Part shown: piece by piece, positions 40,241 to 48,992 of the stretch | Layout of the letters: the number at the start of each line of letters is the position of its first letter | Numbering within the stretch: position 1 is the stretch's first letter | Origin: Bacillota bacterium | GTDB taxonomy: Bacteria > Bacillota > Clostridia > Oscillospirales > Acutalibacteraceae | Length of the DNA stretch: 64,000 nucleotides | Direction of reading: 5' to 3' | NCBI GenBank assembly: GCA_023390175.1 | Contig: JAEWDK010000014.1 | Span: forward strand, 1 to 64,000 | Translations under genes and position numbers: made by a program | The notes under the pieces: generated by a model | What the model was told of the DNA's origin: nothing | Seen by the model: the letters and a program-made list of their open reading frames with translations, nothing else | Database searches by the model: none

Positions 40241-41590
40241 TTATGCGAGTCTTTCCCGCATTACATCTGCAACAGAATTGGCAAGCACGCCGATATACTC
40301 GTGGTCCTCGCCCTCAATCATCACACGCAGCAGCGGCTCCGTACCGGACGGGCGCACCACAATGCGGCCGTTGCCGCCGAGTTTTGCCTTTGCCTTTTCG
40401 ATTGCGTCCTTCACCTCTGTATCGGTGTAGAAACGAAGCTTACCTTCCGGCCCGACCTGCACGTTTACCATAACCTGCGGGTAGCGGGTCATCAGCGTGG
40501 CAAGGCTTGACAGCTTTGCCTGCCGGCGGTGCACGATGCTTAAAAGCTGTGCGGCAGTCAATTCGCCGTCGCCGGTTGTAGCAAAGTCGCGGAAAATAAT
40601 ATGGCCGCTTTGCTCGCCGCCGAAGTTGTAGCCCTCCTGGAGCATCTCCTCCAGCACATAGCGGTCGCCCACCTTGGTGGCGGCAAATTTAATTCCGTTT
40701 TCATCACAGAAGCGGTTAAAGCCCATGTTTGTCATAATGGTGCCCACGGCGGAATTCTTTGCAAGCTTGCCGCGGCTTTTCAGGTCCGCCGCACAAATGG
40801 CCATCAGAAAATCGCCGTCAACCAGCTGACCCTTTTCGTCCACCGCAAGGCAGCGGTCTGCGTCGCCGTCAAACGCAATACCGGCGTCCAGATCATTCTC
40901 TTTTACAAACGTCATCAGATTTTCCATATGTGTGGAACCGCAGTTGTCGTTTACATTCACGCCGTCCGGGTTATCCGAAAGCATAAAGCAGGTCGCGCCC
41001 AGCTCGGTAAACAGCTTTTCCGCTGTGCGGCAGGCTGAACCGTTGGCGCAGTCGATGCCGATCTTCATGCCGTCAAGCGCAAAAGCAACGGAGCTTTTAA
41101 TATGGTCAATGTAATCGCGCACGGTATTCTGTGCATAGGAAACGCTGCCCACGTCGCCGGCAATCGGGCAGGCGGGCTTTTCGGCATGGTCGAGCACAAT
41201 GGCTTCAATCTGTTCTTCCAATGCGTCCGGCAGCTTGTAGCCGTCGCCGCTGAAAATTTTAATGCCGTTGAATTCACAGGGATTGTGGCTGGCGGTCAGC
41301 ATTACGCCCGCGTCGGCCTTATACTTCCCCACAAGGAATGCGACCGCGGGGGTCGGCACAACGCCAAGCTGAACCACGTTTGCGCCGACGGAGCAAAGCC
41401 CGGCGGTAATTGCGTTTTCGAGCATATCCGATGAGATACGGGTGTCCTTGCCGATTAAAATCTTCGGGTGGCGGTGGTTTCCGTCCGTCAGCACCATAGC
41501 GGCCGCGCGGCCGATATTCATTGCCATTTCGCAGGTTAATTCGCTGTTTGCAACGCCTCTGACGCCATCGGTTCCAAATAATCTGCCCAT
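40241..41590 (-). CDS. glmM: Phosphoglucosamine mutase (449 aa)
   Basis: Begins MGRLFGTDGVRG, the GlmM hallmark. The phosphoserine site is TASHNP near residue 102; the Mg-binding loop is AFDGDADR, the sugar-binding loop GGEQSGH, and the phosphate-binding loop VRPSGTEPLLR. It interconverts glucosamine 6-phosphate and 1-phosphate for peptidoglycan precursors. The ATG at 41590 is chosen because it starts the conserved sequence; AGGAG lies 12 bases upstream. Confidence 0.97.
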   Translation of the reverse strand: MGRLFGTDGVRGVANSELTCEMAMNIGRAAAMVLTDGNHRHPKILIGKDTRISSDMLENAITAGLCSVGANVVQLGVVPTPAVAFLVGKYKADAGVMLTASHNPCEFNGIKIFSGDGYKLPDALEEQIEAIVLDHAEKPACPIAGDVGSVSYAQNTVRDYIDHIKSSVAFALDGMKIGIDCANGSACRTAEKLFTELGATCFMLSDNPDGVNVNDNCGSTHMENLMTFVKENDLDAGIAFDGDADRCLAVDEKGQLVDGDFLMAICAADLKSRGKLAKNSAVGTIMTNMGFNRFCDENGIKFAATKVGDRYVLEEMLQEGYNFGGEQSGHIIFRDFATTGDGELTAAQLLSIVHRRQAKLSSLATLMTRYPQVMVNVQVGPEGKLRFYTDTEVKDAIEKAKAKLGGNGRIVVRPSGTEPLLRVMIEGEDHEYIGVLANSVADVMRERLA

Positions 41591-41755
41591 AAAAAGAAAC
41601 AACTCCTACAATTTTATTTTTATATTGTCTTATCAGCACAATGCCGTAAGTCAAAGTCACAAGCTGCATTTTATATATGATTCACCAAAGGTACATATCG
41701 ATTACCGGTTCTTTGTTAAGCGGCACCACATAATCCACTGGCATGTTTTAATTCC

Positions 41756-42808
41756 TCAAAACAGCTTTTGCTGCGGGCTTTCCTCCACGCTCGGCGGCGT
41801 TAAGCCCAGGTGCAGGTAAGCGGCGCGCGTGACGCAGCGGCCGCGCGGAGTACGGCTTAAAAATCCGATTTGCATTAAGTACGGTTCATAAACGTCCTCA
41901 AGGGTAATCGCTTCCTCGCCGATTGCGGCGGCAAGTGTTTCCAGCCCCACCGGCCCGCCGTTGTAGAACTGAATCAAAGTGGAAAGCATGCGGCGGTCAT
42001 TCGCATCCAGCCCGATTTCGTCGATTTCCAGCCGGTCCAATCCGATTTTCGCGGACTCATACGTGATGACGCCGCCGCTCATGACCTGAGCAAAGTCGCG
42101 CACCCGTTTTAACAGCCGGTTTGCAATACGCGGCGTTCCGCGCGAGCGGGAGGCAATTTCCAGCGCGCCGTCCGTTTCGATTGGGATATCGAGGATTTTT
42201 GCGCTGCGGGTCACGATTTTAGAAAGCTCCAGCGGCGAGTACATTTCAAGCCGGAGCACCACACCGAAGCGGTCGCGCAGCGGCGCGCTGAGCTGCCCCG
42301 CGCGCGTAGTGGCGCCCACCAAAGTAAACTTTGGCAGCGGCAAGTGGTACGAAGCCGCCATCTGCCCTTTCCCGGTGATAATGTCGAGTGCGAAGTCCTC
42401 CATTGCAGGGTAGAGAATTTCCTCCACACTGCGGGAAAGGCGGTGCACTTCGTCGATAAACAGCACGTCACCCGGGTTCAGGTTGGTAAGCAGCGCCGCC
42501 AAATCGCCCGGCTTTTCAATTGCAGGGCCGGAGGTAATGCGGAAATTCACATTCAGCTCGTTTGCAATAATCCCCGCCAGTGTGGTTTTTCCGAGCCCCG
42601 GGGGGCCGTAAAGAAGCACATGGTCGAGCGACTCTTTCCGCTGCTTTGCCGCTTCGATAAAGACGGAAAGATTCTCCTTGACCTTTTCCTGTCCGATATA
42701 TTCCGTAAGCACTTTCGGGCGGAGGGGGTTTTCCACCTCCGCGTCCTCCGGTACATACTCCGGCGCAACCATGCGGTTTTCAAAATCATATTCATTTTCA
42801 GAGTCCAT
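41756..42808 (-). CDS. ruvB: Holliday junction branch-migration ATPase RuvB (350 aa)
   Basis: Walker [10 protein letters not shown], Walker [10 protein letters not shown], sensor GATTRAG and the arginine-finger region LRDRFG are all present, followed by the winged helix ending [13 protein letters not shown]. The ATG at 42808 is preferred (AGGTG 9 bases before); a GTG at 42820 overlaps the ribosome site. Unlike the usual close ruvA-ruvB coupling, 282 bases with a repeat element separate it from ruvA. Confidence 0.97.
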   Translation of the reverse strand: MDSENEYDFENRMVAPEYVPEDAEVENPLRPKVLTEYIGQEKVKENLSVFIEAAKQRKESLDHVLLYGPPGLGKTTLAGIIANELNVNFRITSGPAIEKPGDLAALLTNLNPGDVLFIDEVHRLSRSVEEILYPAMEDFALDIITGKGQMAASYHLPLPKFTLVGATTRAGQLSAPLRDRFGVVLRLEMYSPLELSKIVTRSAKILDIPIETDGALEIASRSRGTPRIANRLLKRVRDFAQVMSGGVITYESAKIGLDRLEIDEIGLDANDRRMLSTLIQFYNGGPVGLETLAAAIGEEAITLEDVYEPYLMQIGFLSRTPRGRCVTRAAYLHLGLTPPSVEESPQQKLF

Positions 42809-42996
42809 ATTTTTATTCACCTACATTTTTGCTGCCGCAAAGCAACGGCTGTGCAAATCAAATTTTACTTTATATTCATGAACAAATCAGAAAGTTTTCA
42901 TAAAGTTTTTCTGATTTTCTATTACTTCCCTCGATTCGGCTTCGCCTGTACCCTTTTGTCGCTATTAGGGGAATCACCCTTACCGATGGAACCTTT

Positions 42997-43086
42997 CTCA
43001 GCCTCCCTCACAGAGGGAGGTGGCTTCGCAAAGCCGGAGGGAGTTCATTCCCGATTGTTCATTATTAATTGTTAATTGTTCATTGT
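42997..43086. repeat. Mobile-looking intergenic repeat between ruvA and ruvB
   Basis: Stems CCTCCCTC/GAGGGAGG and GGCTT/AAGCC, followed by CGGAGGGAG and then AT-rich ATTGTTCATTATTAATTGTTAATTG-type DNA. Elements of this composition are scattered between genes in many Clostridia, usually as non-autonomous (MITE-like) repeats. Only one copy is in this window. Confidence 0.6.
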
Positions 43087-43090
43087 TGAT

Positions 43091-43693
43091 TTATTTCATG
43101 CCGCTACCCATCGCTTTGAGCGACTGGCGGATGAGTTCTTCCACCGGAAGGGACGAATCAAAGCGGGCAACCAGCGCGGCGGCGTCCGACGGGGAATACC
43201 CCAGCACGGCAAGCGCGCTGACCGCGGCCCCGGCGTTGGAGGAAGCCGAAACAATACCGGCGGGCGTAAAATCCCCCCCGCTCGTCTGCATTCCTTTTAC
43301 CTTGTCTTTTAACTCCAGCGTAATCCGCTGGGCAAGCTTTGCCCCAACACCGCTGGCACGGGTTAAAGTTTTGCTGTCACCGGTCGCAATCGCCATGGCA
43401 ACCTGTTCCGGCGCTAGCTCCGACAGGATGGCAAGCCCGACCTTTGGGCCGACACCGCTGACCCCGGTCAGCATTTTAAAGCAGTTCAGTTCGCTCATGG
43501 TTGCAAAGCCGAACAGGTCGAGCGCGTCCTCGCGCACATTCAAATGGGTATAAAGCGTAACCTGCTCGCCCAGCTTTGGCAGCGCGCGCTGCGTGCTGAG
43601 GGTCGTCAAACATTTGAACCCGACGCCGCCGCATTCCACGACCGTGACGCCCGGTTCCGTATGCGTTAAAGTTCCTTTTACACTGTAAAACAT
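43091..43693 (-). CDS. ruvA: Holliday junction DNA-binding subunit RuvA (200 aa)
   Basis: N-terminal OB fold starting MFYSVKGTL, then two helix-hairpin-helix motifs (LTGVSGVGPKVGLAILS and ASGVGAKLAQRITLELKDK), a flexible linker and a C-terminal three-helix domain (VSALAVLGYSPSDAAALV) that contacts RuvB. RuvA tetramers hold the four-way junction. The ATG has AGGAGCG upstream and lies 27 bases after ruvC. Confidence 0.96.
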   Translation of the reverse strand: MFYSVKGTLTHTEPGVTVVECGGVGFKCLTTLSTQRALPKLGEQVTLYTHLNVREDALDLFGFATMSELNCFKMLTGVSGVGPKVGLAILSELAPEQVAMAIATGDSKTLTRASGVGAKLAQRITLELKDKVKGMQTSGGDFTPAGIVSASSNAGAAVSALAVLGYSPSDAAALVARFDSSLPVEELIRQSLKAMGSGMK

Positions 43694-43720
43694 TTTTACC
43701 GCTCCTGTGTGTTAATTTGC

Positions 43721-44239
43721 TTATTTCGTCGTGCCCTGCGCCGTGCGCAGCATGGAACAGCGCAAAACGGAGCCCGCCGCCTGCCCGTGGCAAATTGCCA
43801 TGGCGAGCGCGTCCGCGGTATCGTCCGGCTTTGGCACTTCCTTTAAACACAGCAGCCGCCGTGTCATTTCCATTACCTGAGGTTTATGCGCCTGGCCGTA
43901 ACCGGTAACGGCCATTTTCACCTGAAGCGGGGTATATTCAAACACTTCCAGCTTTGCCTTCTGCGCTGCCAAAAGAATCACTCCCCTGGCTTCCGCCACG
44001 CCGATTGCCGTCTTTTGGTTGTTTTGGAAAAACAGCTTTTCAATGGAAACGGCGTCCGGCTTCCACTGCGCAATCACCTTCGCAACGGAATCATAAATAA
44101 TTTCGAGCCGGCGGTTAAAATTTTCTTCCGCGCGGGTAACAATCGCGCCATGTTCGAGCGGCTGGTATCGCCCGCTCTTTGCGCGGATTACACCGTAGCC
44201 GATAATGGCGTAGCCGGGGTCAATTCCGAGGATTACCAT
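43721..44239 (-). CDS. ruvC: Holliday junction resolvase RuvC (172 aa)
   Basis: The catalytic acidic residues appear in GIDPGYA (D7 region), SIEKLFF, and the C-terminal DTADALAMAICHG. It is of normal length. RuvC cleaves the junction held by RuvAB. ATG at 44239 with AGGAG upstream. It is the first gene of the long minus-strand run that ends at the tRNA cluster. Confidence 0.96.
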   Translation of the reverse strand: MVILGIDPGYAIIGYGVIRAKSGRYQPLEHGAIVTRAEENFNRRLEIIYDSVAKVIAQWKPDAVSIEKLFFQNNQKTAIGVAEARGVILLAAQKAKLEVFEYTPLQVKMAVTGYGQAHKPQVMEMTRRLLCLKEVPKPDDTADALAMAICHGQAAGSVLRCSMLRTAQGTTK

Positions 44240-44584
44240 AATTTATACGCTCCTGTATTCGGTGTTTTTAAAAACGGAACAGTCATGAATATCCGAAGTC
44301 CCCAAAACACCGTCAATTTCGCCGGAATTCACTACACCGGGCAAAAGATAAGATTCTATCATTAATATCCGTTTAATTATATCACAAACCATCCCAATAG
44401 GGAATACCAACAGGCCGTATTGCAAGGCTGTGTTTATGGGTAATTCTGTCAAAGTATTGTTTATTTTTATGAAAAAACAGGATATAATGATAATCATACA
44501 AACTGCGGCGCAATCCGAAAAATCCAGGCCGGATGGGGCGCCGCAAACAGACGGGATTTCTCAATTATAATACGGAGGTGTCTT
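44240..44584. other. Divergent intergenic region between ruvC and the PPK2 gene
   Basis: 345 bases without a credible gene. TATAAT at 44483-44488 is a likely -10 for the plus-strand PPK2 gene; the -35 is weak. The ribosome site ACGGAGG is at 44573-44579. Confidence 0.5.
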
Positions 44585-46078
44585 ATGCTTGAAAAAGTAA
44601 ATCTGGAGCAGACAGCAGAAAAAGAAGAATACAGAAAGCAGCTAAAGGAGTTAAAACCGGCGCTTGCCGCCCTGCAGCAGCCGATTAAGAACGCAAAGCT
44701 CCCGGTGATTGTGCTGTTTGACGGCTGGGGCGCCGCCGGAAAAGGCAGCCTGATATCAAGCCTGATTCTGAACTTTGACCCGCGCGGATTTCAGGTGCAC
44801 TCCGTTTCTGTACCGGACGAGCAGGAAAAGCGCAGGCCGGTCATGTGGAAATACTGGCTTGACCTGCCGCAGCAGGGAATTATTTCCGTGCTTGACCGCA
44901 GCTGGTACCAGGAGGTTTCCACCTCCCGGCTGGAACAGGACGTGGACGACGAAACAGCCCTGCGCCGCATCCATGATATCAATACATTTGAACGCCAGTT
45001 AACCGACGGCGGATATTTGATTATCAAATTTTTCCTGCACATCAGCCGAAAGGAGCAAAAGGAACGCTTCGACCGGCTCGGCGAATCCAAAAACACCGCA
45101 TGGCGCGTAACGGAGGTTGACCGCCGCCGCAACCGCCAGTACGACAAATATTACAAGGCGTTCGACGCTATGCTGGAGCAGACCAATACCCCCTGCGCCC
45201 CCTGGCATGTGATTTCCGGCATGGACCGGCGCTGCGCCACACTTGAAGTTTACCGCACGGTGCTTGCCGACGTGAACGAAGCGCTGAAACAGCGCGAAGA
45301 AAAGGCGGCGCACCCAGCGCCCGCCGCGGGAATCATCCTGCCTGGCAACTTCAACTTTGTCCCCATGCCAAAGCTGGCGGAGGTTCCGCTCGACCAGACC
45401 ATGAGCAGTGAAACGTACAAAAAGCAGCTTGATAAGCTGCAGGAACAACTCAGCGAACTTCACGGCAAACTCTACCGCAAAAAGGTTCCGGTCATTATCG
45501 CCTATGAAGGCTGGGACGCGGCGGGCAAGGGCGGAAATATCCGCCGGGTTGCGGAAGCGCTCGACCCGCGCGGATACGAGGTGGTTCCGGTTGCCGCGCC
45601 CAGCCGGGAAGAAGCCGAGCGGCACTATTTGTGGCGCTTTTGGCGCAGGCTGCCAAAGGACGGCCATATTGCGGTTTTCGACCGCACATGGTACGGCCGC
45701 GTGATGGTGGAACGCATTGAGGGCTTTTGCGCCGCCGGGGACTGGCAGCGGGCTTACCGTGAAATCAATGAATTCGAGCGCCAGCTTTTCGACTGGGGTG
45801 CAGTCGTCATCAAGTTTTGGCTGCATATCGACAAGGACGAACAGTTAAAGCGCTTCAACGACCGACAGAATACGCCGTCGAAGCAATGGAAAATTACCGA
45901 TGAGGACTGGCGCAACCGCGAAAAGTGGGATCAGTATGAAATTGCGGTCAACGATATGCTGCAGTACACCTCCACTGACTTCGCGCCGTGGCATATTATT
46001 GCGTCGCAGGATAAAAAGTACGGGCGCATTCAAACGCTTCAGATTATTACGGACGCGATTGAGAAACGGTTTGACTAA
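44585..46078 (+). CDS. Two-domain polyphosphate kinase 2 / polyphosphate:AMP phosphotransferase (497 aa)
   Basis: Two complete PPK2 domains in tandem. Domain 1 (~1-230) has Walker A FDGWGAAGKGS and Walker B LDRSWY; domain 2 (~260-497) has YEGWDAAGKGG and FDRTWYGRV. Both carry the lid-region arginines. Fused PPK2 proteins of this length are known as polyphosphate:AMP phosphotransferases, which make ADP from AMP at the expense of polyphosphate. In most of them one domain is catalytic and the other degenerate, whereas here both P-loops look intact. Single-gene unit with its own terminator. Confidence 0.93.
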   Translation: MLEKVNLEQTAEKEEYRKQLKELKPALAALQQPIKNAKLPVIVLFDGWGAAGKGSLISSLILNFDPRGFQVHSVSVPDEQEKRRPVMWKYWLDLPQQGIISVLDRSWYQEVSTSRLEQDVDDETALRRIHDINTFERQLTDGGYLIIKFFLHISRKEQKERFDRLGESKNTAWRVTEVDRRRNRQYDKYYKAFDAMLEQTNTPCAPWHVISGMDRRCATLEVYRTVLADVNEALKQREEKAAHPAPAAGIILPGNFNFVPMPKLAEVPLDQTMSSETYKKQLDKLQEQLSELHGKLYRKKVPVIIAYEGWDAAGKGGNIRRVAEALDPRGYEVVPVAAPSREEAERHYLWRFWRRLPKDGHIAVFDRTWYGRVMVERIEGFCAAGDWQRAYREINEFERQLFDWGAVVIKFWLHIDKDEQLKRFNDRQNTPSKQWKITDEDWRNREKWDQYEIAVNDMLQYTSTDFAPWHIIASQDKKYGRIQTLQIITDAIEKRFD

Positions 46079-46097
46079 AATGCCAGGTATAAACAGG

Positions 46098-46130
46098 AAG
46101 CAGGCTGTTCTGACACAGCCTGCTTTTCTT
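46098..46130. terminator. Terminator between the PPK2 gene and the exporter operon
   Basis: AAGCAGGCTGT and ACAGCCTGCTTTTC with a 7-base loop lie between convergent genes; the T run is on the plus strand. Confidence 0.8.
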
Positions 46131-46572
46131 ATGTTTTGCCTTTTGTTGTAACAATCATATGCCAAAGCCGCACGAAGGAGGACACCAGCAAAACGCCCAT
46201 GGCGAGCGCGCCGGCAATTCCAAGGGTATGCAGCCCGGTTTCGAGGAACATATCCGTATTGCCGATAATGCAGTACTCCATCGTGTAATAAATGCCGCCG
46301 CCGGGCACCATGGGCAGCAGCGCCACCAGCAAATAACCGGTCACGGGCGTTTTGTGCACCCGCGCCATGATTTCGGAATAAACGGACAGCGCAACCGTGC
46401 CGAGAAAAAACTGGAGGATATCGTTTTGAAGCGGGTTCCACAGCAGGTACACAAACCAGCCGATTGCGCCGCCGAGGGAAGCAAACAAAAGCATTTTCCC
46501 CCTGATGTTAAATGCGATGGAAAACGCGGCGCACGCGGCAAACGCGTAAAGGCAGGGTAAAAAATAGCTCAT
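46129..46572 (-). CDS. Threonine/serine exporter, small subunit (ThrE_2 / YjjB-like, 147 aa)
   Basis: Four to five membrane helices with the YjjB-like pattern (SIAFNIRGKMLLFASLGGAIGW, then MVPGGGIYYTMEYCI). It starts at the ATG at 46572, 2 bases after the large-subunit stop, with GGGGGG upstream. In this family a large and a small subunit encoded together form an export system for amino acids or dicarboxylates such as succinate; the substrate here is not determinable. Confidence 0.87.
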   Translation of the reverse strand: MSYFLPCLYAFAACAAFSIAFNIRGKMLLFASLGGAIGWFVYLLWNPLQNDILQFFLGTVALSVYSEIMARVHKTPVTGYLLVALLPMVPGGGIYYTMEYCIIGNTDMFLETGLHTLGIAGALAMGVLLVSSFVRLWHMIVTTKGKT

Positions 46573-46574
46573 GG

Positions 46575-47339
46575 TTACACCCCCCAAATGGCGCGTGTCA
46601 CCGTCAACGCAACGCCGGAGCCGATGGCGATTGCCGTGGCAACAAGCAGGCTTTCCGTCAGGCGGATCAGCCCCGCAATCAGGTCGCCGGCCATCAGGTC
46701 GCGCATAAAGCTGGTGATCGCAATGCCGGGTACCAGGTTCATCAAGGCGCCGATGATGATTTTATCGGCGTTCAAGCCAAAATTGTAGTGCACCGCAATC
46801 AGCGCGATAAACGCCGACGCGCCGCTTGCAAGGATGTTGGTGAAAAAAGAGTTTGCGTGGAACCGGTTCATCTGATAGCTGACTACCTTAATCACCGCTC
46901 CGCAGAAAACGGCACAGACAGCGTCTGCAAAATTGCCGCCGTAAAACAGGGTGAATGAAAACGCAACAAGCGAGAACGCAAGCACCTGCTGCAAAAAGCT
47001 GTAGTTGGGGCGGCTGTCAATGCGCTGCAGCTCCTGCTTAATCGTTTTAAAATCGGGAACATCCCGGCAAATGCGGCGGCAAAGGTCGTTGACCCGGTCC
47101 ACCTTATCCAAATTGGTACTGCGTGAATACAGCCGCTTAATCTTTGTAATGGGGCGGCCCTCCCCCGTACTGATGGTAACATAAATGCAGGTCGGAATGG
47201 CAAAAATCTCGCCGGTGTCCACCGCGTAAGCCTGAAAAATGCGCTGCATGGATTCCTCCACACGGTAAATTTCGGCACCGTTGGCCAGCAGCATATACCC
47301 GACATCCGTTGCCGTATTAATCAGATCTTCATAATTCAT
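46575..47339 (-). CDS. Threonine/serine exporter, large subunit (ThrE_1 / YjjP-like, 254 aa)
   Basis: The N-terminal soluble portion has the ThrE motif GYMLLANGAEIYRVEESM and a conserved Arg-rich VNDLCRRICRD segment; five helices follow, including GALMNLVPGIAITSFMRDLMAGD, the signature of this family. The ATG at 47339 is preferred (GGGTG eight bases upstream). It forms an operon with the small subunit directly downstream. Confidence 0.9.
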   Translation of the reverse strand: MNYEDLINTATDVGYMLLANGAEIYRVEESMQRIFQAYAVDTGEIFAIPTCIYVTISTGEGRPITKIKRLYSRSTNLDKVDRVNDLCRRICRDVPDFKTIKQELQRIDSRPNYSFLQQVLAFSLVAFSFTLFYGGNFADAVCAVFCGAVIKVVSYQMNRFHANSFFTNILASGASAFIALIAVHYNFGLNADKIIIGALMNLVPGIAITSFMRDLMAGDLIAGLIRLTESLLVATAIAIGSGVALTVTRAIWGV

Positions 47340-47717
47340 CTGCAACACCCTTTTAAAAATTTCCGCGTTACCATAAAACTGCCGAGTGCTGACGTTCCCT
47401 TCCCATTATAGAGAAAAACACGCAGCATTATTCCGCCAATGTCTGTTCAGCGCACTTTTGGCCTGCACAGGCATTCAGACACCGAATCTTCCCCTGCTTA
47501 TAAGTAAATTTATTATACTATAATTCGCAAAGATATTCATCCCTCAGTCAAATATTCCCGGCGGATTTTCTTTATTTTTCCGCCTCCGTGCCGCTGCCGA
47601 AAAAATTTTTGAAAAGTATATTTTACCCCCGGAAGCAAAAAATGTAATCAGAACTGATTTTGAATTCTGTGAAAAAAACATATGATAACAGCAAAAAACG
47701 ACATATAATATTTTTTC
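47340..47717. other. Divergent intergenic region, nothing recognised
   Basis: AT-rich, with scattered TATAAT-like strings (for example 47517-47524). No open frame with a ribosome site and no obvious stable RNA fold. Confidence 0.5.
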
Positions 47718-47746
47718 TTGATTAAATAGACCGTTTTCGGTATAAT
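47718..47746 (+). promoter_or_regulatory. Promoter of the carboxynorspermidine operon
   Basis: TTGATT at 47718-47723 and TATAAT at 47741-47746 with exactly 17 bases between. The ribosome site CGGAGG follows at about 47770. Confidence 0.85.
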
Positions 47747-47782
47747 CGCTTTAGAAAATGAAATTAAACGGAGGTATTCATT

Positions 47783-48982
47783 ATGGGAAAAGCTTTAATC
47801 ATCGGCGCAGGCGGCGTTGCAAGCGTCGTAGTTCATAAATGCTGCCAGAACTCAGAAGTTTTTGAGGAAATTTGCATTGCGAGCCGAACCGTTTCAAAAT
47901 GCGACGCGCTCAAAGCCAAGCTGGACGGCGGCCGTACGAAAATTCAAACCGCACAGGTTGATGCCGACAACACGGACGAACTGATTGCCCTGATTCAGAA
48001 ATTCCAGCCGGATATTGTAATCAATGTGGCGCTCCCCTATCAGGATTTAACCATCATGGACGCCTGCCTTGCGACGGGCGTGGACTATGTGGACACAGCC
48101 AATTACGAGCCGCTGGACACCGCCAAATTCGAGTACAAATGGCAGTGGGCCTACCGCGAAAAGTTTAAGGAGGCGGGCATCACCGCGCTGCTGGGAAGCG
48201 GCTTTGACCCCGGCGTGACCGGTGTTTTCTCCGCGTATGCGCAAAAGCATTATTTCGACGAAATCAACTATATCGATATTTTAGATGCAAATGCGGGCGA
48301 CCACGGCTACCCGTTCGCCACCAATTTCAACCCCGAAATCAACATCCGTGAAGTTACAGCAAAGGGCAGCTACATTGAAGACGGCAAGTGGGTTGAAACA
48401 GAGCCGCTCGAAGTCAAGCGTGTTTACGATTTCCCGGAAATCGGCGAAAAGGACATTTACCTTCTGCACCACGAGGAGCTGGAGTCCCTTGCGCTGAACA
48501 TCAGGGGAATCAAACGCATCCGCTTTTGGATGACTTTTTCGCAGAATTACCTGACGCATCTGAAAGTGCTTGAAAATGTCGGTATGACCTCGATTCACCC
48601 GATCAATTACGAAGGCAAGCAGATTGTGCCACTGCAGTTTTTAAAGGCTGTTCTGCCCGACCCCGCTTCTCTGGGCCCCAGAACAAAGGGCAAAACAAAC
48701 ATCGGCTGTATTTTCCAAGGCGTAAAAGACAGCAAACCCAAAACGTATTATGTATATAATGTAAGTGTGCATGAAAAGTGCTACGAGGAAGTCGGCTCAC
48801 AGGCAATTTCCTACACCACCGGTGTTCCCGCCATGATTGGCGCAATGATGGTGATGACGGGCAAATGGAAGCGCCCCGGCGTAAACAATATTGAGGAGTT
48901 CGACCCGGATCCGTTTATGGAAGCGCTGAACAAATTCGGCCTGCCATGGCAGGAAAGCTTTTCACCGGACCTGGTTGACTGA
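47783..48982 (+). CDS. Carboxynorspermidine/carboxyspermidine synthase (dehydrogenase), 399 aa
   Basis: Saccharopine-dehydrogenase-like fold: dinucleotide motif IIGAGGVASVV, DTANYEP, and GSGFDPGVTGVF in the central domain, ending FDPDPFMEAL. Members of this subgroup condense aspartate semialdehyde with putrescine or diaminopropane, using NADPH, to carboxy(nor)spermidine. The adjacent decarboxylase gene confirms the pathway assignment over lysine biosynthesis. ATG behind CGGAGG. Confidence 0.92.
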   Translation: MGKALIIGAGGVASVVVHKCCQNSEVFEEICIASRTVSKCDALKAKLDGGRTKIQTAQVDADNTDELIALIQKFQPDIVINVALPYQDLTIMDACLATGVDYVDTANYEPLDTAKFEYKWQWAYREKFKEAGITALLGSGFDPGVTGVFSAYAQKHYFDEINYIDILDANAGDHGYPFATNFNPEINIREVTAKGSYIEDGKWVETEPLEVKRVYDFPEIGEKDIYLLHHEELESLALNIRGIKRIRFWMTFSQNYLTHLKVLENVGMTSIHPINYEGKQIVPLQFLKAVLPDPASLGPRTKGKTNIGCIFQGVKDSKPKTYYVYNVSVHEKCYEEVGSQAISYTTGVPAMIGAMMVMTGKWKRPGVNNIEEFDPDPFMEALNKFGLPWQESFSPDLVD

Positions 48983-48992
48983 GGGAAAACGG

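Noticed and set aside
44243..44497. 84-aa minus-strand frame upstream of ruvC
   Set aside because: Overlaps the PPK2 promoter region, no ribosome site, no recognisable fold.
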